Positions 34,631 through 44,414 of a stretch of DNA of 64,000 bases are shown here, one piece after another. Each line of letters opens with the position of its first letter. Within the stretch, counting starts at the first letter, position 1. Below the pieces are notes generated by a model. That model searched no databases, was not told the DNA's origin, and saw only the letters and a list, made by a program, of their open reading frames with translations. The position numbers and the translations under genes are program-made. The DNA comes from Gammaproteobacteria bacterium (GTDB lineage Bacteria > Pseudomonadota > Gammaproteobacteria > Pseudomonadales > Pseudohongiellaceae), in NCBI GenBank assembly GCA_008081045.1, contig VMDC01000001.1:161280-225279 (forward strand), in the 5' to 3' direction.

Positions 34631-35563
34631 ATGCTCACGATGGTGGCTTTTGCGCACTGTCTGTTGTCGCTCCAGGTTAGTGCGCAGCTAGGCGGTTCTT
34701 TCCCCTGGCAGTCTGAGCTTTACACAGATCACGAACTGATCGGTCGCATCTGGGACTCGCGGCGTGGACAGTTCGTGACCGATGCAGAACTGTGGGACAC
34801 CCTTCTGGAGTCCAGCTATGTCCTGCTCGGTGAAAAACACGACAATCCGGACCACCACGCGCTTCAGTTGAGAGTTCTTCAGGCCCTGATCAATGCCGAC
34901 AATGTCGACAAGCTCACCATGGAAATGCTGGACAACACAGCGAGCGAGAATCTGGATGCTTTTCTCGAAACCCGGTTTGAGTCGGAGGAAGCGTTGAAAA
35001 ACTTTCTGAACTGGGACGATCAGGGCTGGAACTGGGCTTTCTATGGAGGGCTGATCCAGGCAGCCCATCGCGCGAATGTTCCGGTTTCCGCCGGGAATCT
35101 GGACCCTGAAACCGTCATGCAGGTCTATTCATCACCCACCAGTGCGGAAATTGAAGGTGTGTTGGATGCAGAGGTGATGAGCCGCTTACTGGCGGACATT
35201 GATGAGAGCCATTGTGGTCTGCTACCCGAGTCCCAGTTCCCTCCGATGGTGCGGGTGCAGCAGACTCGAGATCACACCATGGCCCGGAGTCTGCTGCTGG
35301 ACGAGGGACAGAACGATGGCCTGGCAGTCTTGATCACCGGTAACTACCACGCCCGCAAGGACCTTGGCGTGCCCAATTACCTGATAGCGCAGCACCCGGA
35401 GCTGGAATGGTCAGATATCCTTTCGCTGGCATTTCTTGAGGCGGTACCGGGTGAAATGGATCCCCGCGCCTATCTCGATCAGTTCTCAGACCGCTCAGCC
35501 TATGATTTTATCTGGTTTACCCCGGCGGTCAGCAACGCCGATTACTGCGACTCTATGCGATAA
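34631..35563 (+). CDS. ChaN family protein
   Basis: Exported protein of about 310 residues from ATG 34631, with a signal peptide (LTMVAFAHCLLSLQVSAQ). The N-terminal motif YVLLGEKHDNPDHHALQL and the late VLITGNYHARKDLGVPNYL are the two His-containing motifs of the ChaN/EreA-like fold, distantly related to TraB. ChaN in Campylobacter binds haem; an iron-uptake role here is unproven. The frame is open to 34556, but starts before 34603 overlap the cytochrome gene and lie before a clumsy signal, so 34631 is preferred. Confidence 0.75.
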   Translation: MLTMVAFAHCLLSLQVSAQLGGSFPWQSELYTDHELIGRIWDSRRGQFVTDAELWDTLLESSYVLLGEKHDNPDHHALQLRVLQALINADNVDKLTMEMLDNTASENLDAFLETRFESEEALKNFLNWDDQGWNWAFYGGLIQAAHRANVPVSAGNLDPETVMQVYSSPTSAEIEGVLDAEVMSRLLADIDESHCGLLPESQFPPMVRVQQTRDHTMARSLLLDEGQNDGLAVLITGNYHARKDLGVPNYLIAQHPELEWSDILSLAFLEAVPGEMDPRAYLDQFSDRSAYDFIWFTPAVSNADYCDSMR

Positions 35564-35673
35564 CCGCCTTGCAATTTGTGTCTCGCTTTTCCGGACTGCT
35601 AGTATCCGTCTCTGATCCCCGGAGAGAGCCCGCCTGAACCTGTGCTTCAATTTGGTCGGAAAGATCATCCTCT

Positions 35674-36456
35674 ATGAACAAACACACTTTGATTGCTCTG
35701 CTGCTGTTTCTGATTAGCGTGCCGCTTAACGCGCAGGTGTTTCCGCAACTCGGCGGATCGGAATCCAGCGTCTATGATCTGGCAGAGGAGGAGCTTGGCG
35801 AGTTCAATTTTGTCCGCGTTCAGTATGACACCTACTGGGGTGGCGGGTTTGGTTATGGAACCTGGTCAATCGACTTTCCGGATGCGGACATGAATTTCCT
35901 GCGGGGCGTCTCTCGGCTCACCAACATCAAGGTGGAGCGCGATCCTATCGTACTGCGGTTTGATGATGAGCAGATCTTTGATTATCCATTCCTGTATATG
36001 CTGGAAGTCGGGCAGAATGGCGGAATCGTCCTGAGCCCGAAGGAGACAGAAAATCTCAGAGAATATCTGTTGCGCGGGGGCTTTCTGTTGATTGATGACT
36101 TCTGGGGGCAGCGTCAGTGGGACAACTTCTATGCGGCATTCAGTCAGGTTTTTCCGGACCGGGAGATCACAGAACTGAGCCCGGATCACGAAATTTTTCA
36201 TGTCTACTACGACATCGACGGCCCACAGATGATCCCTGCACTGTACCGCTCTGATGAATTTGGAGAGCAGGGTATAGACCGGGCAAGCAACCATGCCATT
36301 CTGGATGATTCTGGGAGAGTCATGGTGTTAATCAACTGGAACTCTGATATGGGTGATGGCTGGGAGCACACCTACCACCAAGCCTATCCGACTCGCTATG
36401 CAAATAACGCCTACCGGTTAGGGATTAATTATCTGATGTATTCGATGACCCACTAA
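35674..36456 (+). CDS. DUF4159 domain protein, exported
   Basis: Exported protein of 260 residues with a signal peptide ending PLNAQ. The DUF4159 pattern covers the rest: FVRVQYDTYWGGGFGYGTWSID, a central LREYLLRGGFLLIDDFWG resembling a glutamine-amidotransferase-like strand, and the C-terminal RVMVLINWNSDMGDGWEH and AYRLGINYLMY. Elsewhere this domain occurs near membrane MoxR/von Willebrand loci; none is present here. The function is not known. It forms its own unit, 110 bp after chaN. Confidence 0.85.
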   Translation: MNKHTLIALLLFLISVPLNAQVFPQLGGSESSVYDLAEEELGEFNFVRVQYDTYWGGGFGYGTWSIDFPDADMNFLRGVSRLTNIKVERDPIVLRFDDEQIFDYPFLYMLEVGQNGGIVLSPKETENLREYLLRGGFLLIDDFWGQRQWDNFYAAFSQVFPDREITELSPDHEIFHVYYDIDGPQMIPALYRSDEFGEQGIDRASNHAILDDSGRVMVLINWNSDMGDGWEHTYHQAYPTRYANNAYRLGINYLMYSMTH

Positions 36457-36650
36457 ACGGTCAGTTGGTCGCGCGACCTGCAAGACCGGATTCCCGCAAT
36501 CAGTCATCTTGTAAATTACTTCATGTTACCGTTTCAGTGGTGTGTCACTGCTTTGCGTATATGCGCGGCGGTTGTCTGCTGACGCCTTAAAGAAGCAAGA
36601 ACAGCGGAGCGCACAGATGAGAAGGGCTCAGAAGGGCAGAGAGGGCATGG

Positions 36651-36680
36651 GAAGAGAAGCGAGAAGAAGAGAAGCGAGAA
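36651..36680 (+). repeat. Perfect 15-bp tandem repeat in a purine-rich tract
   Basis: Two exact copies of GAAGAGAAGCGAGAA lie inside an almost all-purine top strand that spans about 36590-36715, in the 292 bp space between two convergent genes. A frame through it encodes a basic, low-complexity peptide, which I do not regard as a gene. Confidence 0.85.
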
Positions 36681-36748
36681 AAAGCAAAATCAGGGGTGGA
36701 GCGCGTCACGCATTCCCACTCTTTATGCATCTTATGCATCAGGCCCAA

Positions 36749-37300
36749 TCAGTCGAACCGGTTGTGATGATCTGCTGACAGGCCGGCTTCAGAAAGATAC
36801 CTGCTGATTAACTGCGCATCTTGCTGGACGCATCCCGGGCTCGTCGTATAGATCAGCTCGGCACTGTTTGCCGCAATCGCGCTGGCGGATGCAATTGCGT
36901 CTTTGAAATGCTGAATCCCGTTGGGCGGAATACCCTGATTGCGGTAAAAGCCTATCAACAAGTCGATCTGTACTGCACTTAAATGCTGCGAAAGAATGAC
37001 AGCAAATCCGCGTTCAAATTTATGCCAGGCATACTCGCGCGCGTAACAGTTCGCAATGGCGTTGCGGATCAGGTTAGGCAACTCAAGCCCTGTCTCCATG
37101 GCTACGATGCTGGAATAGGTCCGAAGCACTTGGGTGACATGATGTTGGGTTTGCCTGTCGAACTGCTGAGCCGTGTTGCTGACTCTCAGCAACACTCTGG
37201 CAGATTGCAGGGAGTCAGCTTTTGCAGCGCAGGATAAGCAAAGTGCGATCGCCGCTGTGGCGCAGAAGAGCCTGAATCTGGGTTTAGTTACTCTCAACAA
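36749..37300 (-). CDS. Exported protein of unknown function
   Basis: I do not recognise this gene. It encodes about 183 residues: a signal segment (FRLFCATAAIALCLSCAAKA) and a helical domain with FERGFAVILSQHLSAVQIDLLIGFYRNQGIPP, faintly like DUF2059 proteins. Four further Cys are present. The start is a TTG that overlaps the 3' end of the SIMPL gene by 17 bp; no ATG or GTG lies before the signal segment, so translation is probably coupled to the upstream gene. Confidence 0.6.
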   Translation of the reverse strand: MLRVTKPRFRLFCATAAIALCLSCAAKADSLQSARVLLRVSNTAQQFDRQTQHHVTQVLRTYSSIVAMETGLELPNLIRNAIANCYAREYAWHKFERGFAVILSQHLSAVQIDLLIGFYRNQGIPPNGIQHFKDAIASASAIAANSAELIYTTSPGCVQQDAQLISRYLSEAGLSADHHNRFD

Positions 37301-38060
37301 TTTCGAATATCACAGTCACGGACATTCGATAGTCTACTTCATCAAATGAAGGGGTAATAGCAGCGTTCGCGGCGGCCGTTCCTGCCATACCAGCGCTATC
37401 GGCGGCGAATTCCATGGCGCGCAGGGGCATATCTCGGGGCTGGCGCTGTAGATTGCCGTAGAAGAAATTTATGGCGCGCAGTTCAATTCCGAGACTGGTT
37501 TCGTAGTACGCTTTTTGTGCCATAACGTCTTCGATCGCCAGCTCGCGGACCTGACGCTCAAACTCTTCTTCGTCGCTGTGTTCAAATTCAGTGCCGTCAA
37601 AAATGACCTCTTCGTGCTCGTCAGCCGCGGCCGCCAGCAACTGCAGGTGTTCCTCACTGCGAGCTTTCACTTCAAGCCGGGCGGAAACTTCATAGGCATT
37701 CGGATTGCGCCCAAGCAGGCCGAATTGCGGCGCACTGGAGAAACGCGCGTTGTTGATTGCCGCGCCCGGGATTCCGGCCGCAGTGAAGCCATCGATCAGC
37801 GTATCGCGAAGCGACTGATTCTGACTCATGGCGACAGACAGCTCTCTGTCCTCGGTTGTGATGAGTAGACTGACAGTAGCAACGTCTTTATAGGCATGTA
37901 ATTCACCTTCACCTGTGATATTGACAGTATGTGGTCTAGGATAGAGAAACTCGCGTAGTTCCTCTGGTGTTCCAGACAACTGTGCCTGTGCAAGTGAAGC
38001 GTTCTGCCAAGCAATTGTGACCACGACAGTCCACAACGTAACCCAAACCGGTTTATTCAT
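37284..38060 (-). CDS. SIMPL domain protein (DUF541), exported
   Basis: Periplasmic protein of 258 residues with a signal peptide ending SLAQAQ. The SIMPL domain begins TVNITGEGELHAYKDVATVSLLITTEDREL and closes with DEVDYRMSVTVIFEIVES. E. coli YggE, a member, forms rings and is linked to oxidative stress, but the activity is unknown. It is divergent from the MarR gene across 224 bp that hold a candidate promoter and palindrome, so MarR control is a reasonable guess. Confidence 0.85.
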   Translation of the reverse strand: MNKPVWVTLWTVVVTIAWQNASLAQAQLSGTPEELREFLYPRPHTVNITGEGELHAYKDVATVSLLITTEDRELSVAMSQNQSLRDTLIDGFTAAGIPGAAINNARFSSAPQFGLLGRNPNAYEVSARLEVKARSEEHLQLLAAAADEHEEVIFDGTEFEHSDEEEFERQVRELAIEDVMAQKAYYETSLGIELRAINFFYGNLQRQPRDMPLRAMEFAADSAGMAGTAAANAAITPSFDEVDYRMSVTVIFEIVESN

Positions 38061-38204
38061 TCTGCCTCCAGGCCCGTGCTATGAAGTCAGGGGCGCGCTC
38101 TGCCCGAGCGATAAGTTTTCCCTCACTGGTCAGACGCGCACTGACCTCAGAAAGTTTGTTTTGCCCGGACAGACTGACGCCGTTGACTGGGACGGCCAGA
38201 AATG

Positions 38205-38232
38205 ACAATATATTGACAATTAGATCTGTCAA
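38205..38232 (-). promoter_or_regulatory. Candidate promoter of the SIMPL gene with overlapping MarR-type operator
   Basis: On the minus strand, TTGACA (38227-38232) and TATTGT (38205-38210) are 16 bp apart, a plausible sigma-70 promoter. The plus-strand sequence TTGACA-N8-TGTCAA at 38213-38232 is a perfect 6 bp inverted repeat centred on the -35 box, the size expected for a MarR dimer site. Confidence 0.45.
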
Positions 38233-38284
38233 CACGGTCCCCTGTTCAGGGGTCTGAGGCGGGTCGTAGCCAAGGGGGCACAGT

Positions 38285-38722
38285 TTGCACTCACCCAAAA
38301 GGGTCCTGTTTCTTGATCTGGTTTTGACGCTGTTCAGGCTAAATGGTCTGCTTATCGCAGAAGGCGATGCAATGACCAAAGAACTGGGTCTCACCCACGC
38401 TCGCTGGAAAGTCATTGGAGCCATTGCCCTGTCCAGTGCCGGTCTCACGGTCCCCGGAATTGCGCGGGTTTTGGGTCAATCGCGTCAGGCGGTACAAAGG
38501 ATCACTGACGTGATGGTGGCTGATGGCATTCTTGTTTACACCGATAACCCCAAGCACAAACGCTCCGCACTGGTGACTCTGAGTGAGAAGGGTCAGGATA
38601 CCTACAGTCTGCTGCGCGAAGTTCAGGACCCTTGGGCGATTGAAAACACTGAAGACATTCCAATCGAAGAATTGGAGACCACACTGCGCCTGGTCAGACG
38701 GCTCATCAAAAAATTTAACTGA
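38285..38722 (+). CDS. MarR family transcriptional regulator
   Basis: DNA-binding regulator of 145 residues. The winged helix-turn-helix is visible as LTHARWKVIGAIALSSAGLTVPGIARVLGQSRQAVQRITDVMVADGIL followed by the wing YTDNPKHKRSALVTLSEKG. The dimerising helices lie at each end. MarR proteins usually repress divergent and own genes and release DNA on binding a small phenolic or oxidant. The start is TTG with AAGGGGG seven bases upstream. The likely site is the palindrome at 38213-38232. Confidence 0.85.
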   Translation: MHSPKRVLFLDLVLTLFRLNGLLIAEGDAMTKELGLTHARWKVIGAIALSSAGLTVPGIARVLGQSRQAVQRITDVMVADGILVYTDNPKHKRSALVTLSEKGQDTYSLLREVQDPWAIENTEDIPIEELETTLRLVRRLIKKFN

Positions 38723-38740
38723 GGGGTGATGCCCTGAGCT

Positions 38741-40333
38741 ATGGCTGAAACGACTGCGCCACTGCCACGCCAGCTATACGAATCAAAAGCGGTTCAACAA
38801 CTCGACCGTCTCGCCATTAATCACTTTGATACCACTGGCTTTGAGTTGATGCAGCGCGCGGGAGCGGCCTGTTTGCAGGCGATGCGCAAGCGCTGGCCGT
38901 TAACCACTCACCTGATTGTTTTTACTGGCGCCGGAAATAACGGCGGCGATGGCTATGTGATTGCCGCTCTGGCCAAAGACCTGGGCCTTAGCAGTGAAGT
39001 GCTTCATCTGTCACCACCTGAGCAGCTTGCTGCAGACGCGTTCAGAGCCTATCAGATGGCGGCTGCCGCCGGTGCGGAAATACATCCCTATGTTGAAACA
39101 GCGTTCGCCCTGCGTAGTCATCAGCCGAATACGCTGCTGGTCGATGCGATGCTGGGTACCGGGCTGCGCCGACCGGTCAGCGGGGACTATGAGCACGCCA
39201 TACGAGCGATCAACAGCAGTCAGATGCCTGTCTTTGCAGTTGACGTGCCCTCAGGCTTGAACGCCGATACCGGCGAGCCCTTTGACGAGGCGATAAGCGC
39301 AGCCCAGACGATGACTTTTATTGCGATCAAGCAAGGGCTGCTGACGGGCTCGGCGTTGAACTTCACCGGGGATCTTTGCTTTGACGATCTCGGTCTGCCT
39401 CAGGCACTCTACTCGCATGAGCAGGCGCCGGTCTCCCGAGTCAGAAGGATTGATATCCACTCTGTCCTCGGCGCGTTTTCCCCGCGACCACCCGCTTCCC
39501 ATAAAGGAAAATTCGGGCATGTCATGGTTATCGGTGGGGACAGAGGTTTTGGGGGAGCGCCACTGATGGCGGCGGAGGCCAGTTTAAGAAGCGGCGCGGG
39601 TCTGGTGTCTGTGGTGACGCGATCAGAACACAGGGCAGGCTTTCTGGCGCGCAGGCCCGAGCTCATGGTGCATGGTACGGAAGACCATGATTATGATTTC
39701 GGTCAACTGATGCAGCGAGCCTCAGTGCTTGTTGTCGGCCCTGGTTTGGGTCTTGGGCCCTGGGGAGAGGAGCTACTGCGAATGTCTCTGAAGGCTGCAT
39801 CGAAGAAGTCACTGCCGGTGATCATTGACGCCGATGCCTTGACCCTTCTTGCCAGAAATTCTGCCGATTATCTGGCTATAAAAAAAGACACATGGATACT
39901 CACTCCGCATCCTGGCGAGGCTGCCAGATTGCTGGATACAGCGGTTTCAGATATCCAGCTGGATCGATTTGCTGCCATTCGCACATTGCGGGATACATGG
40001 GGAGGTAACTGCCTTCTGAAGGGCAGTGGCTCTCTGATCTCAAACGCTGTGGAACCTGATTTGATAAAGCTTTGCTCCGAGGGCAATGCCGGCATGGCTA
40101 CAGCAGGCATGGGGGATGTCCTGACGGGCGTGATCGCGGCGCTCCTCGCACAGGGGCTTTCCCTTGATCAGGCGCTCTCATCTGCCGTCTGCGTTCACGG
40201 GGAAGCTGCGGACTTATGTGCTGGCGCGTCCGGTCAGAAAGGGTTGCTGGCAACAGATCTGTTGCCGCAAATTCGTCGTCTGCTCAATACTGATCACGTA
40301 GACGGTTTTGAAGGCGGGACCGGGTATGTCTGA
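38741..40333 (+). CDS. nnr: Bifunctional NAD(P)H-hydrate repair enzyme
   Basis: Repairs damaged NAD(P)H. Residues 1-220 form the epimerase (YjeF N-terminal) domain with FTGAGNNGGDGYVIAALAKD and VDAMLGTGLRRPV. Residues 230-530 form the ADP-dependent dehydratase, a ribokinase-like domain with HKGKFGHVMVIGGDRGFGGA, LTPHPGEAARLL and the nucleotide motif GNAGMATAGMGDVLTGVIAAL. Length and domain order match E. coli Nnr (530 versus 515 residues). It overlaps tsaE by eight bases, the same pairing as in E. coli. Confidence 0.95.
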   Translation: MAETTAPLPRQLYESKAVQQLDRLAINHFDTTGFELMQRAGAACLQAMRKRWPLTTHLIVFTGAGNNGGDGYVIAALAKDLGLSSEVLHLSPPEQLAADAFRAYQMAAAAGAEIHPYVETAFALRSHQPNTLLVDAMLGTGLRRPVSGDYEHAIRAINSSQMPVFAVDVPSGLNADTGEPFDEAISAAQTMTFIAIKQGLLTGSALNFTGDLCFDDLGLPQALYSHEQAPVSRVRRIDIHSVLGAFSPRPPASHKGKFGHVMVIGGDRGFGGAPLMAAEASLRSGAGLVSVVTRSEHRAGFLARRPELMVHGTEDHDYDFGQLMQRASVLVVGPGLGLGPWGEELLRMSLKAASKKSLPVIIDADALTLLARNSADYLAIKKDTWILTPHPGEAARLLDTAVSDIQLDRFAAIRTLRDTWGGNCLLKGSGSLISNAVEPDLIKLCSEGNAGMATAGMGDVLTGVIAALLAQGLSLDQALSSAVCVHGEAADLCAGASGQKGLLATDLLPQIRRLLNTDHVDGFEGGTGYV

Positions 40334-40856
40334 ATGCTTCCGGTATCAGGCAAGTGCTGAGTCGGAAACGCTCGCGATGGCGAGCTGCCTTGCGAGGGCG
40401 ACTTTTCACGATCCTGGCCTCAGACCAGAGCAACTGGCAGAGCCCGGCTGTCAGAGCACGGGCGCCGTGATTTTCCTGCAGGGCGATCTGGGCGCAGGCA
40501 AAACCACCTTTGCCCGGGGGTTCCTTCGTGGTTACGGCTTTCAGGGTGCAGTGAAGAGTCCTACCTACACTCTGGTTGAACCCTACGAATTCAAGCACTG
40601 CAGCATATACCATTTCGATCTATACCGACTGAGCTCTCCGGAGGAGGTGGCTCATCTCGGCGTAGAGGAGTATTTCACGGACCAGACAATTTGTCTGGTG
40701 GAATGGCCGGAACGGGGCAGGGGCTGGTTACCGCTTCCTGACCTTACGATTACCCTCAGCGGGTCAGGGACAGGCAGGGAGGTCTGCTGGCAGGGGCACA
40801 CTCCTAAAGGCAGTAAAGCTGCCGAAAGATTGTGGCAATTCCGCCGAAACTTATAG
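40326..40856 (+). CDS. tsaE: tRNA threonylcarbamoyladenosine biosynthesis ATPase TsaE
   Basis: ATPase of 176 residues that drives the TsaB-TsaD-TsaE complex making t6A at position 37 of ANN-decoding tRNAs. Walker A is GDLGAGKTT (residues 53-61); FLRGYGFQGAVKSPTYTLVEPYE and IYHFDLYRL follow as in the family, with VEWPERG as the late motif. The frame extends upstream to TTG 40308; ATG 40326 overlaps the nnr stop and fits the family N-terminus. The region after it carries amiB. Confidence 0.95.
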   Translation: MSECFRYQASAESETLAMASCLARATFHDPGLRPEQLAEPGCQSTGAVIFLQGDLGAGKTTFARGFLRGYGFQGAVKSPTYTLVEPYEFKHCSIYHFDLYRLSSPEEVAHLGVEEYFTDQTICLVEWPERGRGWLPLPDLTITLSGSGTGREVCWQGHTPKGSKAAERLWQFRRNL

Positions 40857-40953
40857 ACAACGCGCCGTGGGTCCATGGCGACCTGATTGCCGTGGATTCG
40901 GGTGAGATGGGCGCTGGAATCCAGTTTTACAGTCGGCTTAGAATTAATCAGCC

Positions 40954-42459
40954 ATGAAAGTAAGCAAAGTCATTAGACAGGTCCTGGTACTGCTGCTCGG
41001 TTCATCCGGCATCGGCCTGCAGGCGGCTGAGGTCGTCGATTTGCGTATGTGGCGGGCACCAGATCACACTCGTCTCGTGCTTGATCTCAGCGACGCGGTT
41101 GAGTACAGCAGCTTTCTTCTGGAGGATCCACACCGCTTCGTTGTCGATATTAAGTCTTCGTTTACAGATCTCAGCTTTAACGGTTTGGATTTTTCTGGCA
41201 GCCCTATTTCGGGGATCCGCAGTGGTGTGCGAAATGGTGACTCACTGCGGATTGTGCTTGATCTGACCAGCGCCGTTGAGCCGGAAACCTTCAGCCTGGC
41301 GCCCAACAGCGAATTCGGCGAGCGTTTGGTGCTGGACCTCTACGATAAAACGGGTAGTCAGCAGAGCCAGAGCGCTAATCTGCCCGAAAACCGGACAGGA
41401 AGTGAGGCACGTCGCGACATAGTCGTGGCAATCTCAGCGGGTCACGGGGGTGAGGACCCGGGTTCTATCGGCTATGACGGAAGGATTAAAGAAAAGAACG
41501 TCACACTGGCAATCTCGCAGGCACTGTACGAGCGTCTGGAAAAATTGCCAGGCTACAAGCCGGTGATGATCAGAGAAGGCGACTACTATGTCGAATTGAA
41601 GCGTCGGCCTGAAATAGCACGCCGGAACCGCGCTGATCTGTTTGTTGCCATTCATGCAGACTGGTATCGCAACAGCCGCGCGCGCGGAGTGACCGTGTAC
41701 GCGCTGTCCGGCGACCGCGCTGATCGCGAAAATTCTGCCAGAGTCGCTGAGAAAGAGAACAGCGCTGATCTGCTGGGGGGCGTTGGGGGAGATCTGGCTC
41801 TGCGCGAGCTTGATGACGACGTCGCATTGACACTGGTTTCGCTGCAAATGGCTTGGAGTATGGAGCAGAGTCTGATGGCCGGCACCAGCATATTGGACAG
41901 CCTGGCCGGGGTGACCCGCATCCGCAAAACGAAAGTGCAGCAGGCCTCACTCCAGGTGCTCAACTCCCCAGACATTCCCTCCATCCTGATCGAAACGGGT
42001 TATCTGACCAATCCCGAGGAAGCCCAGCGGCTGAGCAACAGGAATTTTCAGGAAAGAATGGCCCTCGCGATTGCGGACGGCGTGGCCAACTATTTCTACG
42101 AAGCGCCGCCGGACGGCACGCTGGTTGCCTGGCAGAAGGCAAACGGCGTTATACCGACATCTTATACGGTTAAGCGTGGCGATACGCTGTCTGAAATCGC
42201 AGAGCAATTTTCACTCAGCGTCACTGAACTCAAGTCGATTAACGGCTTGCAGGGTAATACGATTCAGATAGGCCAGGTGCTTGAACTTCCGGGTAGTGAC
42301 TCTTCGCTCACTTCCGAACACAAAATTCAGCGCGGTGAGACCCTCTCCGAGATTGCGCAATTTTACCGGGTCAGTCTTGCTGACCTCAGGGCAGCCAACA
42401 ATTTGCGCGGCGATCGCATTTTGATCGGGCAGACACTGATCATTCCGTCAGCCCGATAG
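40954..42459 (+). CDS. amiB: N-acetylmuramoyl-L-alanine amidase with AMIN and two LysM domains
   Basis: Periplasmic zinc amidase of 501 residues that splits septal peptidoglycan during cell separation. In order: signal peptide (1-24), AMIN domain (about 27-120, [20 protein letters not shown]), catalytic Amidase_3 (about 150-385) with zinc and catalytic residues in [34 protein letters not shown] and [14 protein letters not shown], then two LysM repeats ([17 protein letters not shown] and [15 protein letters not shown]) that bind glycan chains. Position between tsaE and mutL is the conserved amiB locus. Activation would need an EnvC/NlpD-type partner, not in this window. Confidence 0.95.
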   Translation: MKVSKVIRQVLVLLLGSSGIGLQAAEVVDLRMWRAPDHTRLVLDLSDAVEYSSFLLEDPHRFVVDIKSSFTDLSFNGLDFSGSPISGIRSGVRNGDSLRIVLDLTSAVEPETFSLAPNSEFGERLVLDLYDKTGSQQSQSANLPENRTGSEARRDIVVAISAGHGGEDPGSIGYDGRIKEKNVTLAISQALYERLEKLPGYKPVMIREGDYYVELKRRPEIARRNRADLFVAIHADWYRNSRARGVTVYALSGDRADRENSARVAEKENSADLLGGVGGDLALRELDDDVALTLVSLQMAWSMEQSLMAGTSILDSLAGVTRIRKTKVQQASLQVLNSPDIPSILIETGYLTNPEEAQRLSNRNFQERMALAIADGVANYFYEAPPDGTLVAWQKANGVIPTSYTVKRGDTLSEIAEQFSLSVTELKSINGLQGNTIQIGQVLELPGSDSSLTSEHKIQRGETLSEIAQFYRVSLADLRAANNLRGDRILIGQTLIIPSAR

Positions 42460-42544
42460 TCATCAGTCTTGTCCTGGCGACAGGCACCGCATTCCCTGCT
42501 GCAGCTTAGTGCTACAATGGGCACTCCATGTCGGACTGTCGCGT

Positions 42545-44380
42545 ATGAATCGGATTAACCTGCTAAGTCAGCGCCTGGCGAACCAAATCGCTGCTGGAGA
42601 GGTGGTAGAGCGTCCTGCCTCTGTGGTGAAGGAGCTGTTGGAGAACAGCCTTGACTCTGAGGCGACCCGTCTTGACATCGATATCGAGCAGGGTGGCGTC
42701 AAATTGATCCGGATCCGGGACAACGGTGCAGGGATTCTGAAAGAAGATCTCCCGCTGGCGCTGAGCAGGCACGCCACCAGCAAGATTCGTGAATTGACGG
42801 ATCTGGAGACGATTGCCAGTTTGGGGTTTCGAGGCGAAGCTCTGGCCAGTATCAGTTCTGTCTCCCGCTTGACCCTGCAATCCCGGGCGCAGGTGGCAGA
42901 AGACGAGCTCGCCTGGCAAGTGCAAGCTGAAGGTCAGGAGATGCTGGCAGAGGTTACGCCGGTATCTCATCCCCTCGGAACCACTGTTGAAGTCCGAGAT
43001 CTGTTTTTCAACACACCCGCCCGCCGAAAATTCCTCCGCACTGAAAAAACTGAATTCGCCCGCATTGAAGAAACGGTTAAACGCCTGGCTTTGAGTCGAT
43101 TCGATGTGCAGTTCACTGTGAATCATAATCAGAGAGCCATCCACCAGTTACAGGCAGCCCGCAGTGAATTCGAAAAGCAGCGACGGGTTTCTCTGGTGTG
43201 CGGTCCCGCATTCGTTGAGAGTTCAGTGTCAGTCGACGTTGAGCGCGCTGGCCTGCGACTTTGGGGCTGGGTCAGTTTGCCGACTTTTTCCCGCTCGCAG
43301 GCAGATCTGCAGTACTTTTACGTCAATGGGCGAATCATACGGGACAAGCTGGTTGCGCATGCGATAAAGCAGGCCTATCGGGATGTGCTGTTCCATGGCA
43401 GACATCCTGCCTATGTGCTCTATCTTGAACTGGCCCCCGCTGCGGTTGACGTAAATGTGCATCCCACCAAACATGAGGTGCGTTTTCGAGACAGCCGCCT
43501 GGTCCATGATTTTTTGTTTAGCGCGCTTCATAAGGCGCTGGCAGAGGTGAGGCCGGGAGATCAGATCCCCAAAGACATGGAGCCTGCTCATGAGCCGGTG
43601 CCCGGCGGGCCAGGCGTTCATTCGGAAGCGGCGGGTCAGATACAGGCTCAGGATGCGCTTTCGCTCGGCGGGCCGGGACCCTCGAATCATTACTCATACC
43701 AGCAGGTGCGTGATAACGGCCGGCAACTGCCCCAGTATGCTGACGGGCTTGCCCACAAGAATGCTCTGACAGAGCTTTACCAGACCGACGCAGAGATTCC
43801 ACCGCTGGGATTTGCGCTTGCCCAGCTCCACGGAATTTACATCCTGGCCCAGAACAGGGACGGGCTTATTGTGGTTGATATGCATGCAGCCCATGAACGT
43901 ATTACCTATGAAAGAATGAAAACTGCGGCCTCGGCTGAGCAGCTGAAGATGCAGCCTCTGCTGGTCCCGGTTTCACTGGCGGTATCCCAGGCCGAGGCCG
44001 ATTGTGCCGAGGAGCAGCACCAAATTCTGCTGAGTTTGGGCATTGAGCTGGAGCGGGTGGCCGCAGAATCAATTGTGGTGCGTCAGGTGCCGGCACTGCT
44101 CAAAGATTCCAATGTCGAGCAACTGGTTCGTGACGTGCTGTCTGATGTGCTGGAATTCGGCAGCAGCGAACGTATCCAGGCTCACCATGACGATCTGCTC
44201 TCGACCATGGCCTGCCACGGTTCGGTGCGCGCTAACAGGCAACTCACCATTCCGGAAATGAATGCTCTGCTGCGTGATATGGAAGCGACGGAACGCTCTG
44301 GTCAGTGCAACCACGGTCGTCCAACCTGGGTTTACCAGAGTCTCGATGCCTTGGACAAGCTGTTCCTGCGCGGACAGTAA
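42545..44380 (+). CDS. mutL: DNA mismatch repair protein MutL
   Basis: GHKL ATPase of 611 residues linking MutS to the downstream repair steps. The N-terminal ATPase domain shows [40 protein letters not shown] and [19 protein letters not shown] variable linker at about residues 345-420 is followed by the C-terminal dimerisation domain ([38 protein letters not shown]). The [13 protein letters not shown] segment reads [10 protein letters not shown] see no clear DQHA-x2-E-x4-E endonuclease motif, so whether it nicks DNA needs checking. The upstream extension to 42509 is ignored because [14 protein letters not shown] is the family start. Confidence 0.96.
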   Translation: MNRINLLSQRLANQIAAGEVVERPASVVKELLENSLDSEATRLDIDIEQGGVKLIRIRDNGAGILKEDLPLALSRHATSKIRELTDLETIASLGFRGEALASISSVSRLTLQSRAQVAEDELAWQVQAEGQEMLAEVTPVSHPLGTTVEVRDLFFNTPARRKFLRTEKTEFARIEETVKRLALSRFDVQFTVNHNQRAIHQLQAARSEFEKQRRVSLVCGPAFVESSVSVDVERAGLRLWGWVSLPTFSRSQADLQYFYVNGRIIRDKLVAHAIKQAYRDVLFHGRHPAYVLYLELAPAAVDVNVHPTKHEVRFRDSRLVHDFLFSALHKALAEVRPGDQIPKDMEPAHEPVPGGPGVHSEAAGQIQAQDALSLGGPGPSNHYSYQQVRDNGRQLPQYADGLAHKNALTELYQTDAEIPPLGFALAQLHGIYILAQNRDGLIVVDMHAAHERITYERMKTAASAEQLKMQPLLVPVSLAVSQAEADCAEEQHQILLSLGIELERVAAESIVVRQVPALLKDSNVEQLVRDVLSDVLEFGSSERIQAHHDDLLSTMACHGSVRANRQLTIPEMNALLRDMEATERSGQCNHGRPTWVYQSLDALDKLFLRGQ

Positions 44381-44414
44381 TGACAGACCCGGCGACTTTA
44401 CAGGAGCTTCATCC

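Noticed and set aside
36542..36778. Open frame of 78 codons through the purine-rich tract
   Set aside because: Composition is driven by the tract, the start is a GTG without a ribosome site, and the 3' end overlaps the convergent gene.
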